From contig JACQYL010000112.1 in assembly GCA_016208165.1 (NCBI GenBank), positions 1 through 35,105 on the forward strand: a DNA stretch of 35,105 nucleotides. The letters run 5' to 3'. Below, in pieces: positions 23,179 to 32,211 of this stretch. Position 1 is the stretch's first letter; every line of letters starts with the position of its first letter. Position numbers and translations under genes: made by a program. The notes below the pieces were generated by a model, which did not search any database, was not told the origin of the DNA, and was given only the letters and a program-made list of their open reading frames with translations. Source of the stretch: Deltaproteobacteria bacterium (lineage in GTDB: Bacteria; Desulfobacterota; Desulfarculia; JACQYL01).

Positions 23179-25039
23179 CGGTTGCGCCTTTCGTTTCCCC
23201 GGTGGACACATCCGGGATCTGAACCGGTTCCTGTCCAAACTCCACCATGATTGTTTTGAGCTGATCGCCGGTAATCACTTCTTTCTGGAGCAGCACCTCT
23301 GCGGCTTTGTCTAACGATTCCCGTTTCTTCTCGACAATATCCAACGCTTTCTTAAATTGCTCTTCGATCACTTCCCGAATTTCATCGTCGATCATACGCG
23401 CCGTGCCCTCACTATACTCATTGGGGGCCGCAAAGAACCCGGTCTCCAAAAACTGTCCGTGGCGTTCCTTATCGTAATACACGTGCCCCAATTGTCGGCT
23501 CATTCCGTATTGCTTCATCATGCTTCGGGCAATGTCGGTTGCTTTGGCCAGATCGTTGTGCGCTCCGGTGGAAACATCGCCGAAGACCACCGTTTCGGCG
23601 GCCCTGCCACCCAAAAGGACCGCGACCTTATTCAGAAGTTCGGATTTTGTCATCAGAAAGCGATCCTCGGTGGGCACTTGAAGCGTATACCCCAGTGCTG
23701 CGATGCCTCGGGGGATGATGGATATTTTCTGAACCGGTTCCGTTCCGGGCAGGGACAGCGCCACGAGAGCATGGCCCACTTCGTGGTGGGCAACGATGTT
23801 CCGTTCCTTTTTGTTGATCACTCTGGATTTCTTCTCGAGGCCGGCTATGATTCTTTCCACGGCCTCTTCGAACTCCGCCATTCCGACATGATTCTTGCCA
23901 TGGCGAACGGCCAGCAGCGCCGCTTCGTTGACCAGGTTGGCCAGGTCCGCACCGACGAGCCCGGGAGTCATATTGGCGATCTTTTCCGGGTCGATGTCCT
24001 CGCCCAATTTGACGTTTCGCATGTGAACCTTGAGTATGGCCTCTCTGCCCTTCTTGTCCGGCCGGTCTACAAGCACGTGTCGGTCGAATCGACCCGGGCG
24101 CAAGAGGGCCGGGTCCAGGATTTCCGGACGGTTGGTCGCCGCCATGAGTATAACGCCCACAGTGGGATCGAATCCGTCCATCTCGACCAGCAATTGATTC
24201 AGCGTTTGCTCGCGTTCGTCGTGACCGCCTATTCCCGAGATGCCTCGGGCTTTGCCCAGAGCGTCCAGTTCATCCACAAAAATGATACAGGGAGCTTTGC
24301 TCTTGGCCTGCGTGAAGAGATCCCTGACACGGGCCGCTCCCAGCCCGACGAACATCTCGACGAACTCCGAGCCGCTCATGCTGAAAAAAGGCACGTGGCT
24401 TTCTCCCGCCACCGCCTGGGCCAGAAGGGTTTTTCCCGATCCCGGAGGTCCCACCAAAAGCACGCCTTTGGGCATCTTCCCCCCCAGTTCGGTGTACTTT
24501 TGCGGATATCGGAGGAACTCGATGATCTCCTCGAGTTCCTCTTTGGCTTCGTCGACACCGGCGACGTCGGAAAAACGTACGTTCAGGTCTTCTTCCACAT
24601 AGATTTTGGCTTTGTTCTTACCGAGCGTCATGAATCCGGGCTGTTGCGCCCCGATTCGCCGGATCATAAAGTACCATATCCCTACGAACAACAGCACGGG
24701 GAGGATCCACGAAAGCAGATCCCTGAAAAAGGTGTTTTCGACTTCCCCTTTGAACGTGACCCCATATTTCTCTAATTCTTTCGAAAGTTCGGGATCCACG
24801 CGTATGGTGCGGAAGGTCTTTTCAGGGGTGGCGCCGTCGGCTTGAATCCTGCCTTCTATGGTGTTTTGGGACACGGCAATTTCTTTGATCTTCCCTTCCT
24901 GGAGTAACTTCAGAAACTGGCTGTAGGGGATGCGCTCGACGCTCAAAGCGGAAACCAGCATATTTTGGATCAACAGGACGACCCATACCCCCAACAGGAC
25001 GTACCATATGGAAAACCGGGCTTTTTTTTCAACGGACAT
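23171..25039 (-). CDS. ftsH: ATP-dependent zinc metalloprotease FtsH
   Basis: The 622-residue protein has the standard FtsH layout: two N-terminal helices (about 10-32 and 108-128) around a periplasmic loop, an AAA domain with Walker A GPPGSGKT (about 195-202), Walker [11 protein letters not shown] and second region of homology [19 protein letters not shown], and a peptidase domain with the zinc site HHEVGH (about residue 416). It degrades misfolded membrane proteins and some soluble regulators, for example LpxC in enterobacteria. The ATG at 25039 is preceded by GTGAGGGA. An inverted repeat lies 50 bp upstream. Confidence 0.97.
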   Translation of the reverse strand: MSVEKKARFSIWYVLLGVWVVLLIQNMLVSALSVERIPYSQFLKLLQEGKIKEIAVSQNTIEGRIQADGATPEKTFRTIRVDPELSKELEKYGVTFKGEVENTFFRDLLSWILPVLLFVGIWYFMIRRIGAQQPGFMTLGKNKAKIYVEEDLNVRFSDVAGVDEAKEELEEIIEFLRYPQKYTELGGKMPKGVLLVGPPGSGKTLLAQAVAGESHVPFFSMSGSEFVEMFVGLGAARVRDLFTQAKSKAPCIIFVDELDALGKARGISGIGGHDEREQTLNQLLVEMDGFDPTVGVILMAATNRPEILDPALLRPGRFDRHVLVDRPDKKGREAILKVHMRNVKLGEDIDPEKIANMTPGLVGADLANLVNEAALLAVRHGKNHVGMAEFEEAVERIIAGLEKKSRVINKKERNIVAHHEVGHALVALSLPGTEPVQKISIIPRGIAALGYTLQVPTEDRFLMTKSELLNKVAVLLGGRAAETVVFGDVSTGAHNDLAKATDIARSMMKQYGMSRQLGHVYYDKERHGQFLETGFFAAPNEYSEGTARMIDDEIREVIEEQFKKALDIVEKKRESLDKAAEVLLQKEVITGDQLKTIMVEFGQEPVQIPDVSTGETKGATDE

Positions 25040-25087
25040 GTTCCCTCACAAAGTAAATGGTGCGATCCGACCAAAAAATGTTCGTCC

Positions 25088-25114
25088 GATATCTCCTATG
25101 ATAACAGAGATATC
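25088..25114 (-). promoter_or_regulatory. inverted repeat upstream of ftsH
   Basis: GATATCTC (25088-25095) and GAGATATC (25107-25114) form a perfect 8-bp inverted repeat with an 11-bp centre. It lies 49-75 bp upstream of the ftsH ATG in the 128-bp gap after the helicase gene. It could be an operator or an mRNA hairpin; no T-tract follows. Confidence 0.35.
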
Positions 25115-25167
25115 ATCCGGCCGAAAGCGGGAAGGTGGAGTCCGACAACTTTCATTCACTAAAGAAT

Positions 25168-27303
25168 TCAATCAAGGATTTCTATTGGCGCGTACGCCAA
25201 CTTCAATGTCACGAGTCCTTTCTGGTCGAAGTGGGCCATGATCTTGTCCTCACCCTGTTCGGCAATGACAATTCCGACTCCAAAGGTGCGGTGACGTATA
25301 CGCTTGCCGGTCAGGGAGTTGGTTGCTCGCATTCCGGACCCGCTTGAAGGGACCGTGTGTCGGGGTACTGGATCCGTACGCGTAGGAGCCGGTCCCACCG
25401 CGCGCTTCGAGCAGTTGTATGGGGCGCCGCTTTCAAGCGAACTCAGAAATCGGGAAGCATGCACGTCGATCAGACCCTCTCCGTGTTTGTACCAGATCCG
25501 CGGGTATGAAAAATAGAGACGTTCCTCGGCCCGGGTGGCGGCTACGTACAGCAGCCGTCGTTCCTCCTCCATCTCTTCGGAGTCTTCCCCCACCAGGCTG
25601 TGAGGAAACCATTGTTCGGCCACCCAGATGACAAAAACGGCTTTCCATTCGAGGCCTTTGGCCGAGTGAATGGTGGATAGGGTCAGCGTGTCCCCCGGAC
25701 CATGAAGGTGCGCGTCCGACTGAGGGGGCTCCAGGGTCACCTCGGCCAGAAAATCGGTGAGTCGGGTGAAGCGTTCCGCCAGGCTCATCAATTCTTCCAG
25801 GTGACGTGCGCGCTTCGGATGATCGTCGTATTTTTCGATCAGAATCGGGTTATAGTAGGCGCACACGCGTTCGACCTGCTGCCGGGGATTTCCCCGAATC
25901 CGAGACAGGTCTTCGAACAGTTGCGCCAGCGCTTTGGCGCCCGGCAGGCTTCCCATCTTGGGGATCGTGGCCAGGGCCCGGTATCCTGCATTGCTTTCCT
26001 TGACGAACTGAATGGCCTGAGTAGCTCTTTTCAAACCCACGCCGTCGAGGAGCAGAAGCACGCGCTGCCACGAAAAAAAGTCCGAAGAGTTGGCCAGCAA
26101 TCGAAGGTGGGAGACCACGTCCTTGATGTGCGCCGCCTCGAGGAACTTGATACCCCCGTATTTGACAAAGGATAGACCCCGATTGGCGAGTTCGACCTCC
26201 AGGTCAAAGGAATGATGGCTTCCCCGGAACAGAACGGCGATGTCGTCCGGGCGGTAGTCACCTTCGAGCAGATGTTCGATCTCGTTGGCCACCAGTACGG
26301 ATTGGTGGTGCTCGTTTTCCGCGGACCAGATTACCGGTGGCGACCCTTCAGTGCGTACGGTGTACAGACACTTGGTGTATTTTTCCTTCGCTTCGGAGAT
26401 AATCCGGTTGGCTGCATTCAGAATCGGCTGGGTCGAACGATAGTTCTGCTCGAGTTTGATGATCCGCGCATGGGGAAACCGAACCGGAAAATCGATGATG
26501 TTCTTGAACCTCGCTCCGCGGAACGAGTAGATGGATTGTGAATCGTCCCCGACGACTACTACGTTCTGGTCTTTACCGGCCAAATACGTAACCGCCTCGC
26601 TTTGGCTCGGGTTGGTATCCTGAAATTCGTCGACAAGCACATGCGAGTACCGGGTGTTGAGGGCCAGGCGCACCCATTCGATACGGCGAAGCAGTTCCAG
26701 GAAATATTCCAGCAAATCGTCGTAGTCCAACAGCGCGTTTTTCTTTTTGTGTTCCTCATAAAGCGTTCGGACCCGCTTCATGTCTCCCAGGAACCGCTTC
26801 AGGTGGGGACTCTGGCGTTCGACCAGGGCTTCGAGATCCTCTCGCCGGTTGACGGCCTGACTAAACACACTCATCAGCGTGCTTTTTCTGGGAAAACGCA
26901 ACTCCCGACGGTTCAATCCCAGATCTTTCCTGGCCCAGGATAGGATGTCTTCCGAATCCGCACGGTCCAATATGGTGAAGTCCGGGGGGATATCGATTTC
27001 CGGGCCGTACATGCGGAGTACTTTATTGGCCATCGAGTGGAAGGTTCCGCCTTCAACGGAAGCACATCGGCTGTCCAGCAGGGCGGCGGCCCTGGACAGC
27101 ATTTCCTCCGCCGCCCGGCGTGTAAACGTCAGTAGGAGGATGGATGACGGCTCGACCCCGCTTTCAACCAGTCTGGCCACACGGTACACGAGAGTGCGCG
27201 TTTTTCCGCTGCCGGCTCCCGCCACGATCAGGGCCGGTCCATTGCCGTGCATGACCGCCTCGAGTTGGGCCGGATTCAGCTCTTTTTCATAGTTAATCGA
27301 CAT
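25168..27303 (-). CDS. UvrD/PcrA-type superfamily 1 DNA helicase
   Basis: I take ATG 27303 (711 residues, GAGG upstream); an earlier ATG at 27423 would add 40 residues with no family likeness. Helicase motifs appear in order: LNPAQLEAVMHG (Q motif), AGAGSGKTRTL (Walker A), LLTFTRRAAEEM (Ia), VLVDEFQDTNPSQ (II), VVGDDSQSIYSFRGA (III), LEQNYRST (IV), LSTIHSAKGLEWKAVFV (V) and YVAATRAEERL (VI). The C-terminal HRTFGVGIVIAEQ..MAHFDQKGL is the Tudor-like domain seen in PcrA and binds RNA polymerase in that enzyme. Length fits UvrD/PcrA. It unwinds DNA 3' to 5' in repair and replication restart. Confidence 0.93.
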   Translation of the reverse strand: MSINYEKELNPAQLEAVMHGNGPALIVAGAGSGKTRTLVYRVARLVESGVEPSSILLLTFTRRAAEEMLSRAAALLDSRCASVEGGTFHSMANKVLRMYGPEIDIPPDFTILDRADSEDILSWARKDLGLNRRELRFPRKSTLMSVFSQAVNRREDLEALVERQSPHLKRFLGDMKRVRTLYEEHKKKNALLDYDDLLEYFLELLRRIEWVRLALNTRYSHVLVDEFQDTNPSQSEAVTYLAGKDQNVVVVGDDSQSIYSFRGARFKNIIDFPVRFPHARIIKLEQNYRSTQPILNAANRIISEAKEKYTKCLYTVRTEGSPPVIWSAENEHHQSVLVANEIEHLLEGDYRPDDIAVLFRGSHHSFDLEVELANRGLSFVKYGGIKFLEAAHIKDVVSHLRLLANSSDFFSWQRVLLLLDGVGLKRATQAIQFVKESNAGYRALATIPKMGSLPGAKALAQLFEDLSRIRGNPRQQVERVCAYYNPILIEKYDDHPKRARHLEELMSLAERFTRLTDFLAEVTLEPPQSDAHLHGPGDTLTLSTIHSAKGLEWKAVFVIWVAEQWFPHSLVGEDSEEMEEERRLLYVAATRAEERLYFSYPRIWYKHGEGLIDVHASRFLSSLESGAPYNCSKRAVGPAPTRTDPVPRHTVPSSGSGMRATNSLTGKRIRHRTFGVGIVIAEQGEDKIMAHFDQKGLVTLKLAYAPIEILD

Positions 27304-27444
27304 GAAACCCCTCGGAAGAAGGCCACCGACCTGACGATGCGTTCCGGCCTCACGAAAAGCGGTTCGAAACCCCTCTAATCGTGTTTTTTGGCGCCATAGT
27401 TGCCAGTGATACGAGCGCAACACACCACAAAAGGAACGAGTCCC

Positions 27445-28659
27445 GTGGCATCGATAAACGGAATCGCCGGCGATACGACCTTAATAGTATGTAATTACAA
27501 GAGAAACAGTGTTTCCGGTTTCGAGAATGACCTTACTCTGGCCAAGACGGAATCACTCCTAAAGCATACAAACCAGTATGTCAGATGGAAAAGAATGCGT
27601 CAAAATAATCCCGCCGGCGCCAAGGAAGTGGCGGAACTGGTCCTCGATCGCTGCCGGATGCTTCGGGAAGCCCGCGGCGGCGCTCCGACGGATGTGACGA
27701 AATTCGACCAACTGACGGAGCAGCTCTGTCGCAAAGGCATCCGCCTATTCAAGAGTCATCAGTTCAGGGAGCCCATATTCAGCTCCCTCCGGCCATTGAC
27801 TGCGGCGGAAACCTCGGCGCGCTCGTCCCCATCACAGGTCGACGCGGAAACCATGGCCCAAACGTTGTCCGCCGGCCCTCCGGTGTCCCCGGACTTTCCA
27901 TCCTGCATCCTGCCCGGAGATCCCTTGCTGTTGTGGCCGAACAACGCGCCCGAAGTTTCGAAAGTCCAGGAAGCCTTCGACCTATCCAAAGGCTCCCGCA
28001 TTCCAACCGTGTCCGACGCCTCCGACGCCTCCGAAGTCTCCGATGTCTCCGAAGTCTCCGATGTCTCCAACGGGTCCGACATCTCCAAAGAGGTTGTGCA
28101 ACTGGCTCGAGACCGATATCTTGGAAAACACTATCGAAAGCGGGACTGCTATGTCTTCCTGGTGAGGGCCCTGGAAGACGCCGGCATTAACTACTACGGT
28201 TCGAACGGCGTCAAGGAGGCCCTCCTTCGTAAAGCCGTGAACGAGGGCCGGCAGCGATACGCCTACCTGACGGGCGAAGGCGTGATTCAGTCTCTCTGCT
28301 CGAATCCCAGTGAAATCCATATTCCCCGGGCCAGTGACAAGGCCTTCCCGGAGGCCTGGGCGCGGCTGAAAGAAGTGTTGTCTCCCGGATCGTTGATTTC
28401 CGTATCTTCCCGGCGTTTCGGACACACGGGAATCGTAGGCAACAAAGGAAACGAGTGGACCCTCATCAATTCCGCCAGACAAGGCCGTTCGGGCGAAAGT
28501 GGGTACCAGGTGAAAGAGGAGAACCTCGAGAGCGAGCTGAGATCTTGGATCCGGCGCGCTCAGGAACAGAGATCGTTCTTGACCGTGACCGTGGGAAGTC
28601 TCGAGACAAACATGGCCGCCCGCTTCAGTCCGGACTCCGCCGGGCGAAAAGTCGGTTGA
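27445..28659 (+). CDS. NlpC/P60-like cysteine peptidase domain protein with Ser-Asp/Glu repeat linker
   Basis: I choose GTG 27445, preceded by AAAAGGA, giving 404 residues; a TTG at 27400 is possible. Residues about 1-110 are helical and charged (GFENDLTLAKTESLL), residues about 110-190 are low-complexity, and about 190-215 is a Ser-Asp/Glu triplet repeat. The C-terminal domain has KRDCYVFLVRAL (candidate catalytic Cys) and RRFGHTGIV (candidate His), followed by a polar residue in WTLINSA, in the order expected for NlpC/P60 amidases. No signal peptide is visible, so export, if any, is by another route. Such enzymes cut peptidoglycan stem peptides. It is divergent from the helicase gene. The fold call is moderate. 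Confidence 0.6.
   Translation: MASINGIAGDTTLIVCNYKRNSVSGFENDLTLAKTESLLKHTNQYVRWKRMRQNNPAGAKEVAELVLDRCRMLREARGGAPTDVTKFDQLTEQLCRKGIRLFKSHQFREPIFSSLRPLTAAETSARSSPSQVDAETMAQTLSAGPPVSPDFPSCILPGDPLLLWPNNAPEVSKVQEAFDLSKGSRIPTVSDASDASEVSDVSEVSDVSNGSDISKEVVQLARDRYLGKHYRKRDCYVFLVRALEDAGINYYGSNGVKEALLRKAVNEGRQRYAYLTGEGVIQSLCSNPSEIHIPRASDKAFPEAWARLKEVLSPGSLISVSSRRFGHTGIVGNKGNEWTLINSARQGRSGESGYQVKEENLESELRSWIRRAQEQRSFLTVTVGSLETNMAARFSPDSAGRKVG
28011..28086 (+). repeat. 9-bp tandem coding repeat (Ser-Asp/Glu-Ala/Val triplets)
   Basis: About eight copies of a 9-bp unit near TCCGANGYC, with an 18-bp higher-order unit (GATGTCTCCGAAGTCTCC) in the middle. They encode SDASDASEVSDVSEVSDV. Copy number can change in steps of three residues without breaking the frame, so the linker length may vary between strains. 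Confidence 0.75.
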
Positions 28660-28826
28660 CATCCCCCTCCCAAATTCCGAAAGTATAACCCGGAACACTC
28701 GCGAAGTCGAGGTTTCCCAGGGTGAGGCGGGAAAGCGACATCCTCCCGCCACAGAGAATCATCGTTTGGGACGCGTCATGCGCCCGGCGTGGGGCGTGCA
28801 CAGGCTGGACAACGGAAGGGAGGATC

Positions 28827-29150
28827 ATGGAAATCCCGGAGAAGCACAAAAAACTCCTGCTTGGACTGGGAGTGAAGGAAGAAGAGTTCGATCTGTTCGA
28901 CGGAACGACGTTGACCTATGAATACGATGACGGGAAGGGCGTTCGAATCTACGATCCTTCGTACAAAACCTCCTGCACCGTGTATATTGAGGTCGAGGGC
29001 TGGTCGTCCTGGTCCAGCGAAGAAGACGGTTTCATGGAGCAGATCTTTCCCGAGGGCCTGCCGGAACGCGCCCCGGGCGGAGAGGTGACCTTGAGCGAGC
29101 AGGAGATCGAACGACTTCGGCGGGAGCGCAAGGAACAACAAAAGCATTAG
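28827..29150 (+). CDS. small acidic cytoplasmic protein, function unknown
   Basis: The 107-residue product starts at ATG 28827, preceded by GGGAGG. It opens with MEIPEKHKKLLLGLGVKEEEFDLFDG, then DGKGVRIYDP and a Trp-rich WSSWSSEED stretch, and ends in a highly charged helix (EQEIERLRRERKEQQKH). No signal peptide, membrane helix or known motif is seen. The next gene starts 31 bp downstream on the same strand, so they are probably co-transcribed. Confidence 0.65.
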   Translation: MEIPEKHKKLLLGLGVKEEEFDLFDGTTLTYEYDDGKGVRIYDPSYKTSCTVYIEVEGWSSWSSEEDGFMEQIFPEGLPERAPGGEVTLSEQEIERLRRERKEQQKH

Positions 29151-29181
29151 GGAACAGCCGTCCTTCAAAGGGGACTCCGGT

Positions 29182-29571
29182 TTGGAATCCGACATTCAAA
29201 CGCTCTTGAAAAAGGCGTTTCGCATTATTCCGGGTGAAGACTTCAATCAGGTCCGGTACCTGTTGACCAACGATGCCGAAAGACCCCTGTTGGTCTGCGA
29301 AGGCGCGATTCCCAAAAACGCCGACTGGGAAACCGTGAAAAGCGCCGTGTATCCGCCGCTGTGCCGATATTTCAAAGGGAAAAGGGTCCGTCCGGACCGT
29401 CCTGAAAACTGCATCGTTGCGCTTTTTTACGAGGGTTCCTTCCATCTTATCCAGGGCGTGGATTTTGTGGACGCCTTTATGGAAATCGAAGGAATAGACC
29501 GGGACGCCTTCGCCAAAATCGTGTCCTCGTGGCTCGATCCCACCCCGGTGCTTCACTTGCCGAGCCCTTGA
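29182..29571 (+). CDS. small conserved-looking protein, function unknown
   Basis: The 129-residue ORF uses TTG 29182 after AAAGGGGA; no in-frame ATG is found near the front. It has alternating helix and strand (IQTLLKKAFRIIPGED, RPLLVCEGAIPKNADWETV, NCIVALFYEGSFHLIQGVDF) like a compact alpha/beta cytoplasmic protein. No catalytic motif is recognised. It likely forms a two-gene unit with the preceding small gene and converges with the next gene after 28 bp. Confidence 0.6.
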   Translation: MESDIQTLLKKAFRIIPGEDFNQVRYLLTNDAERPLLVCEGAIPKNADWETVKSAVYPPLCRYFKGKRVRPDRPENCIVALFYEGSFHLIQGVDFVDAFMEIEGIDRDAFAKIVSSWLDPTPVLHLPSP

Positions 29572-29599
29572 ACCGCACGGCCTCGCGAAGTTCAAAAGT

Positions 29600-30379
29600 C
29601 TAGTACCCGTCCACTTTCATGGTGATGAAAGGCAGGAACGCGGCAGGGTCGGCTTCGGCGACAACGGAGCCTTTGAGCATCGAGTTGTCGCCCACCGTGT
29701 ACACGGCGCCCAGCACTCGCACGGGTTGGACGTCGCCCCAGGGGTCCCATTGGGAGGATCGTAGGATCAGTTCGGCCTTGCCCGCTTCGACGGATTTGGG
29801 CCGCATGACCACCACTTCCCGGATCAGGCGGGGGTGATAGTCGAAGCCGGCGCCGTCGGGGGCGGGAAAGTACTTGAAATTGAAGATAATGGCATGAGTT
29901 TCCGCCGTTGGGGTAAAGGCGCTTTGGACTTCGGGGACATTGAAGGTTCCGGTCAGGTCCGCCGTCATTTCGAGAAAACGAAACCCACGGCGTTCGGTCC
30001 AGCCCAGCATCCGTTCTCCTTGCCTCGTCAAACCGATTTCCCCGATTTTCTTGGGGTACCCGAACATCTCCCGGCCGCCGATCATGGCCATATCGTTGCT
30101 GACGGGCATGGCCAGGCAAAAACTTCCTTCTTCGCCGTTGAACGAGGCTTGCACAAAGAGGCCGCTCTCCCGATACTCGATGCCGAAGTTGGTCTTCGGG
30201 TAGTTCGCCGTGAATGCAAAACCGATGGGCATGGAAGCGGGCTTGAGGGGAGGGGGCAGCAACCGCTCGACGACCTCGGTCTTGGTCTCGAAGAACACGG
30301 TCAACATTTCCGCATCGAAAAAATCGTAGGTTTCCCGGTGCATGCGGGCGATCTCATGTAGCGTTTTGACAAAACCCAT
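29600..30379 (-). CDS. acetoacetate decarboxylase family protein
   Basis: The 259-residue protein has the ADC-family centre GGREMFGYPKKIGEI. The first or second Lys (about residue 109) matches the Schiff-base lysine of clostridial acetoacetate decarboxylase. EERMLPP-like LPPPLKP near residue 42 and the strand pattern to the C terminus (LRSSQWDPWGDVQPVRVLGAVYT) also fit the family. Clostridial enzyme converts acetoacetate to acetone and CO2, but many homologs act on other keto-acids or in secondary metabolism. It stands alone between convergent and divergent neighbours, so its substrate is open. Confidence 0.85.
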   Translation of the reverse strand: MGFVKTLHEIARMHRETYDFFDAEMLTVFFETKTEVVERLLPPPLKPASMPIGFAFTANYPKTNFGIEYRESGLFVQASFNGEEGSFCLAMPVSNDMAMIGGREMFGYPKKIGEIGLTRQGERMLGWTERRGFRFLEMTADLTGTFNVPEVQSAFTPTAETHAIIFNFKYFPAPDGAGFDYHPRLIREVVVMRPKSVEAGKAELILRSSQWDPWGDVQPVRVLGAVYTVGDNSMLKGSVVAEADPAAFLPFITMKVDGY

Positions 30380-30431
30380 GACAGGCTCCCTTATGTTGTC
30401 AAAAAGCGATTGGACGATTTGGAGGTTCGTC

Positions 30432-30445
30432 CGTTTCCGGAAACG
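30432..30445. promoter_or_regulatory. 14-bp perfect palindrome upstream of the decarboxylase-family gene
   Basis: CGTTTCCGGAAACG has no centre gap and lies 53-66 bp upstream of the minus-strand ATG at 30379. The related GGTTTCCGTTTCC string lies about 30 bp further. It is placed where a repressor site would be expected. Confidence 0.35.
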
Positions 30446-30706
30446 AAGCCTTCTGAAGCGGACGGTGCTCGTCCTCCGGTTTCCGTTTCCAGGTCACCGG
30501 CGCGTGCGATAAACGGCAACCTGCTTCAGTTACACAAATCCCGACTCGAACATCATACCAAATCCAGTGGAAATTTGCCACCGTGTCGAAACCGGTCGGG
30601 GTGTGCGATGGGTGTGCGACATAATCGGTGATTATGCAGCGCGCCTTTGATCCCAACAGCCTTCGAATGGTCGTGACGCCGGACGGGATGCGACACGATT
30701 AAATTC

Positions 30707-30735
30707 TTGACTGCCGGACGCCGATTTCATATAAA
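30707..30735 (+). promoter_or_regulatory. sigma70 promoter of waaA
   Basis: TTGACT (30707-30712), a 17-bp spacer and TATAAA (30730-30735), each one base from consensus. The leader to the ATG at 30787 would be about 45 bases. Confidence 0.65.
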
Positions 30736-30786
30736 AACCCGTTTAAGCGGTGCGCGACGGCTTCCCACCCTTTCCGAGCCAATGAC

Positions 30787-32136
30787 ATGATGAATCGAAG
30801 CCCCTTTTTCTGGATCTACAATCTGTGTTCCGTGCTCGCGCTCCCGCCGTTGCTGGGTGTGGCTCTGTCGCATCTGTTGCGCCGGCCGGGGGATTGGCAA
30901 GGCGCGGAACAGCGGCTCGGATTCATACCAAAGTCGATATCCGGCGGAATGAAAGGGCGTCCGCGCATATGGATGCACGCCGTGTCCGTAGGGGAGCTTC
31001 AGGTGGCGGCCTCGCTGTCAAAGGCGTTGATGCGTCGTTTCCCGACCGCGTCCCTGCTGGTTTCTTCCACCACGCCCGACGGCTATCGCCAATCGCGCGG
31101 AGTTCTGCCGCGGAACGTGCAGGTCGCCTACTATCCGCTGGATTATGCGCCCTGTGTGATGGGGGCCCTGAAGCGGGTTCGGCCGGACATGTACATTGCG
31201 CTCGAGACCGAAATCTGGCCCAATTTTCTCGAGATGGCGCGGTCCCTGGGGACGACCACGATTCTGGCCAACGGCCGGATTTCCGTTCGCTCGATGAAAC
31301 GTTACCTGGCGCTCAGGCCCTTTTTCAGGCGGGTCCTCGGATCTTTCGACCTCTGCCTGACCATCGCGGAAATCGACGCGAGTCGTATTCGGGCGCTCGG
31401 AGTGCCCTCGAACCGGGTGCGCGTGACGGGAAACGCAAAGTACGATATGCTGGCCGAACGAGTCGAACAATCGAACACCGAGGCCTTGACCTCGAGGCTG
31501 GATGTGCGGCCGGGAAGCGCGTTGCTTGTTTTCGGCAGTGTTCGTGGACCCGAGATTGCGCCCCTGATCGCGGCCTTGAAACGACTCCTGTCAAAGCGGT
31601 CGGATGTACTGGCCGTGCCGGCGCCCCGCCATCTGAAGCGGGTGCGCGCCATGGCCCGAGCCCTTCAGGCCAACGGCCTCGGCTTCCAATATTGGACACG
31701 GATCCGTTCCGGACGTGAACGGCGGACCGAACGGGTGGTGATTTTGGACACCATGGGCGAGTTGCTCGATTTTTACGGAGCGGCGGACGTGGTGTTTTGC
31801 GGCGCTTCGCTGGTCCCTTTGGGCGGACAGAACGTTATGGAGCCCGCCGCATGGGGCAAACGACCTCTCTACGGGCCGCATACCGAGGATTTCGAAGACG
31901 CGGTCCGTCGATTGGAGTCCTTCGGGGGCGGTCTCCGAGTGGAAAACGCCGGCGACCTTATGAGTCGTATCGAAGAGCTGCTGGACGATCCCGAAAAACG
32001 CGCGGCCGGCGATAAAAAAGCGAGGCTTGCGTTTCAATCGTTCACGGGAGGCGCCGACCGCGCGGCGGAAGCGATTTTTCAGTTGTGGAACACGAGCCGA
32101 GCGCGCGAGCGAGGCCGGCTAGGTCCGGCGAGATGA
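30787..32136 (+). CDS. waaA: 3-deoxy-D-manno-octulosonic acid (Kdo) transferase
   Basis: The 449-residue GT-B enzyme has one N-terminal membrane helix (about 8-28) followed by WMHAVSVGEL, SSTTPDGYR, and LETEIWPN, all hallmarks of WaaA/KdtA. The C-terminal half holds VTGNAKYD, FGSVRGPE, and the donor-site GGQNVMEPAAWGKRPLYGP. It transfers Kdo from CMP-Kdo to the lipid A precursor at the inner face of the inner membrane and so shows that the organism makes lipopolysaccharide. Two ATG codons lie back to back at 30787 and 30790. Length is slightly above the E. coli enzyme. It has its own promoter and is 75 bp ahead of carA. Confidence 0.95.
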   Translation: MMNRSPFFWIYNLCSVLALPPLLGVALSHLLRRPGDWQGAEQRLGFIPKSISGGMKGRPRIWMHAVSVGELQVAASLSKALMRRFPTASLLVSSTTPDGYRQSRGVLPRNVQVAYYPLDYAPCVMGALKRVRPDMYIALETEIWPNFLEMARSLGTTTILANGRISVRSMKRYLALRPFFRRVLGSFDLCLTIAEIDASRIRALGVPSNRVRVTGNAKYDMLAERVEQSNTEALTSRLDVRPGSALLVFGSVRGPEIAPLIAALKRLLSKRSDVLAVPAPRHLKRVRAMARALQANGLGFQYWTRIRSGRERRTERVVILDTMGELLDFYGAADVVFCGASLVPLGGQNVMEPAAWGKRPLYGPHTEDFEDAVRRLESFGGGLRVENAGDLMSRIEELLDDPEKRAAGDKKARLAFQSFTGGADRAAEAIFQLWNTSRARERGRLGPAR

Positions 32137-32211
32137 AACGGCGGCGGGCGATTTACCGCTTCCGGCCGATTCATCCACGCTCTCATCTTTAGCACCCATG
32201 AGTGAAGACAC

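Larger units (their letters stand above)
30380..30786. other. 407-bp divergent intergenic region
   Basis: The gap lies between the decarboxylase-family gene (minus) and waaA (plus). It holds a clear promoter towards waaA (30707-30735), a 14-bp palindrome (30432-30445), and on the minus strand an extended -10-like TGGTATGAT (about 30552-30560) that could serve the decarboxylase gene although its -35 is poor. Short frames inside have no family likeness. Confidence 0.5.

Noticed and set aside
23357-24775. 472-residue open frame on the plus strand
   Set aside because: Antisense to ftsH, whose motifs are complete; His- and Gln-rich shadow composition.
28011-28086. Possible short CRISPR-like array
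   Set aside because: The 9-bp units are contiguous with no spacers and lie inside a coding frame, encoding Ser-Asp/Glu triplets.
28656-28689. TTGACA and TATAAC as a promoter for the small-gene pair
   Set aside because: The two boxes are separated by 22 bp, too far for a sigma70 promoter, and TTGACA overlaps the end of the previous gene.
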